From Butyrivibrio sp. (GTDB lineage Bacteria; Bacillota; Clostridia; Lachnospirales; Lachnospiraceae): a DNA stretch of 64,000 bases. Made by a program: the position numbers and the translations under genes. A model generated the notes under the pieces. The model saw only the letters and a program-made list of their open reading frames with translations. It searched no databases and was not told the DNA's origin. Shown piece by piece: positions 63,034 to 64,000 of the stretch (position 1 is the stretch's first letter; each line of letters starts with the position of its first letter). The stretch spans positions 28,244 to 92,243 of the forward strand of contig JAKVKH010000009.1 of the NCBI GenBank assembly GCA_022486625.1. The letters are read 5' to 3'.

Positions 63034-64000
63034 TTCCGGTTTCCTCCAGTAATTCTTCTTCTGTCATGATTCTGATTCCCAGTTCTTTGGCTTTTTTATT
63101 TTTTCCTGAATTTGAAGTCACATCATTGTTGATCAGTGCCGTTGTCTTTCCGGAAACACTTCCTGCCACCTTGCCGCCGCGCTGCTCAATATACTCCGTC
63201 AGTGCATTTCTGTTCGCAAAATGACTCAGATCTCCGGTCACCACATATGTCCTGCCTTTCAGTTCATCACTTCCCTGTATCTGCTGCGCTGTCATGTTCA
63301 ATCCGTCTTCTGCAAGTGTCCGGATCAGCGCTGCATTATTCTCCTTATGAAAGAAGTCATGTAGCGCAAGCGCTGTGGTTTCTCCGATATCCTGTACTTC
63401 CTGCAGCTCATCCATTCTGGCATGCATCAGCTCATCAATGGAAGCAAAATGCTTCATCAACGTTCTTGCAGAAGCTTTTCCGACACCAGGTATGGCAAAA
63501 CCGGTCAGCAGCCTGTACGGTTCATTTTGCTTGGAATCCTCAATTGCCCTCAGAATCTTGTCTGTATTGGTTTCCTTTCCGATCAGTCCTTTTTCAATCA
63601 GCTCATCTCTGTGCCGATATAAACTGTAAATATCCGCAATATTCTTCAGATACCCCTGCTCAATCAGGATTCGGATGTACTCCTCACCAAATCCCTTGAT
63701 ATCCATGGCATCTCTTCCTACGAAATTAATGATTCTGCGTTCCAGTTTGGCCGGGCAATCTTCATTGGTACAGCGCATATCCGCAGTATCTTCTTCCCGT
63801 ACCACCGATGCCCCGCAGATCGGACATCTGTCCGGAATACGGTAAACCACAGCTCCCTCCGGATGCCTGTCCGTCACAACGCTCCTGATCTTGGGAATGA
63901 TTTCTCCTGACTTATATACCACCACTGTCTCACCGATTCCGATTCCCAGCTTATCAATAAAATCCTGATTATGAAGTGTGGCTCTTGAAACAGTAGTTCC
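63023..64000 (-). CDS. ligA: NAD-dependent DNA ligase (partial, C-terminal part)
   Basis: The gene continues past the right edge; about 325 C-terminal residues are visible. OB-fold start [11 protein letters not shown] and [10 protein letters not shown], zinc finger CPIC...CTNEDC, helix-hairpin-helix units ([20 protein letters not shown]), and a C-terminal BRCT domain ([20 protein letters not shown]). It seals nicks in replication and repair using NAD. The stop lies 11 bases inside the metA start. Confidence 0.97.
   Translation of the reverse strand, partial: GTTVSRATLHNQDFIDKLGIGIGETVVVYKSGEIIPKIRSVVTDRHPEGAVVYRIPDRCPICGASVVREEDTADMRCTNEDCPAKLERRIINFVGRDAMDIKGFGEEYIRILIEQGYLKNIADIYSLYRHRDELIEKGLIGKETNTDKILRAIEDSKQNEPYRLLTGFAIPGVGKASARTLMKHFASIDELMHARMDELQEVQDIGETTALALHDFFHKENNAALIRTLAEDGLNMTAQQIQGSDELKGRTYVVTGDLSHFANRNALTEYIEQRGGKVAGSVSGKTTALINNDVTSNSGKNKKAKELGIRIMTEEELLEETGNAD

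Noticed and set aside
1..64000. CRISPR array, prophage or insertion sequence
   Set aside because: No regularly spaced repeats, transposase, integrase or phage structural genes are visible.

Overview
The window looks like a chromosomal segment of an anaerobic gut Firmicute of the Lachnospiraceae type (Clostridia). The inference rests on several gene types typical of that group: a CUT1 sugar importer with an AraC regulator, a CBS/DRTGG-type family II pyrophosphatase, a giant two-module 2-hydroxyacyl-CoA dehydratase activase, a ferredoxin-like aldo/keto reductase, and a Roseburia-like mannoside phosphorylase locus. Almost every gene lies on the minus strand. The plus-strand exceptions are an AraC regulator (2505), a LacI regulator (50742) and the giant activase (57033). 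I see no CRISPR array, prophage, insertion sequence or rRNA. There is one tRNA, tRNA-Leu(CAA).

Layout, left to right. 0-3.4 kb: the end of an LplAB-like sugar importer (partial permease, lipoprotein binding protein) with a divergent AraC regulator, then tRNA-Leu. 3.5-24.9 kb: housekeeping and signalling genes. These are oligopeptidase F, an intact hybrid histidine kinase, a [4Fe-4S] aldo/keto reductase behind a MerR-type promoter, two YhgE/Pip membrane proteins with a small partner, TcdA, CBS-pyrophosphatase, rhodanese-TtcA, a second hybrid kinase whose phosphoacceptor His is Tyr, RsmF, an MntR-like regulator, and an unrecognised coiled-coil protein next to a tandem-GNAT protein. 25-29 kb: sulfur amino acid genes (metY and a MalY/PatB C-S lyase) around a DUF3737 gene that has a second MerR-type promoter. 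29-33 kb: rny, recX and recA with a LexA box. 33-44 kb: a beta-manno-oligosaccharide operon. 44-50.5 kb: a second sugar-import operon headed by a GH127 gene. 50.7-55 kb: two LacI regulators and a GH36 alpha-galactosidase. 55-64 kb: a sigma-factor-like protein without its DNA-melting region, a rhomboid-like membrane protein, the activase, a Tudor-like protein, metA, and ligA (partial).

How the glycan genes fit together. Oligosaccharides enter through the binding protein and two permeases; no ATPase is encoded, so a shared MsmX-type ATPase is presumed. A cytoplasmic SGNH/CE17-like esterase would remove acetyl groups and the GH36 enzyme the alpha-galactose. The epimerase turns mannobiose into mannosyl-glucose, and two GH130 phosphorylases release mannose-1-phosphate. 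The last gene is a fusion of a GH1 glycosidase with a complete phosphomannose isomerase, joining sugar release to entry into glycolysis. Endomannanase and phosphomannomutase are not in the window.

Most noteworthy observations: the DNA-blind sigma-like protein; the GH1-phosphomannose isomerase fusion; the His-to-Tyr hybrid kinase; two separate genes sharing a 19-bp-spacer MerR-type promoter (a hidden regulon); a four-hairpin intercistronic element in the mannan operon; and MetA with Glu111, which implies acetyl-homoserine as the substrate of the metY product.
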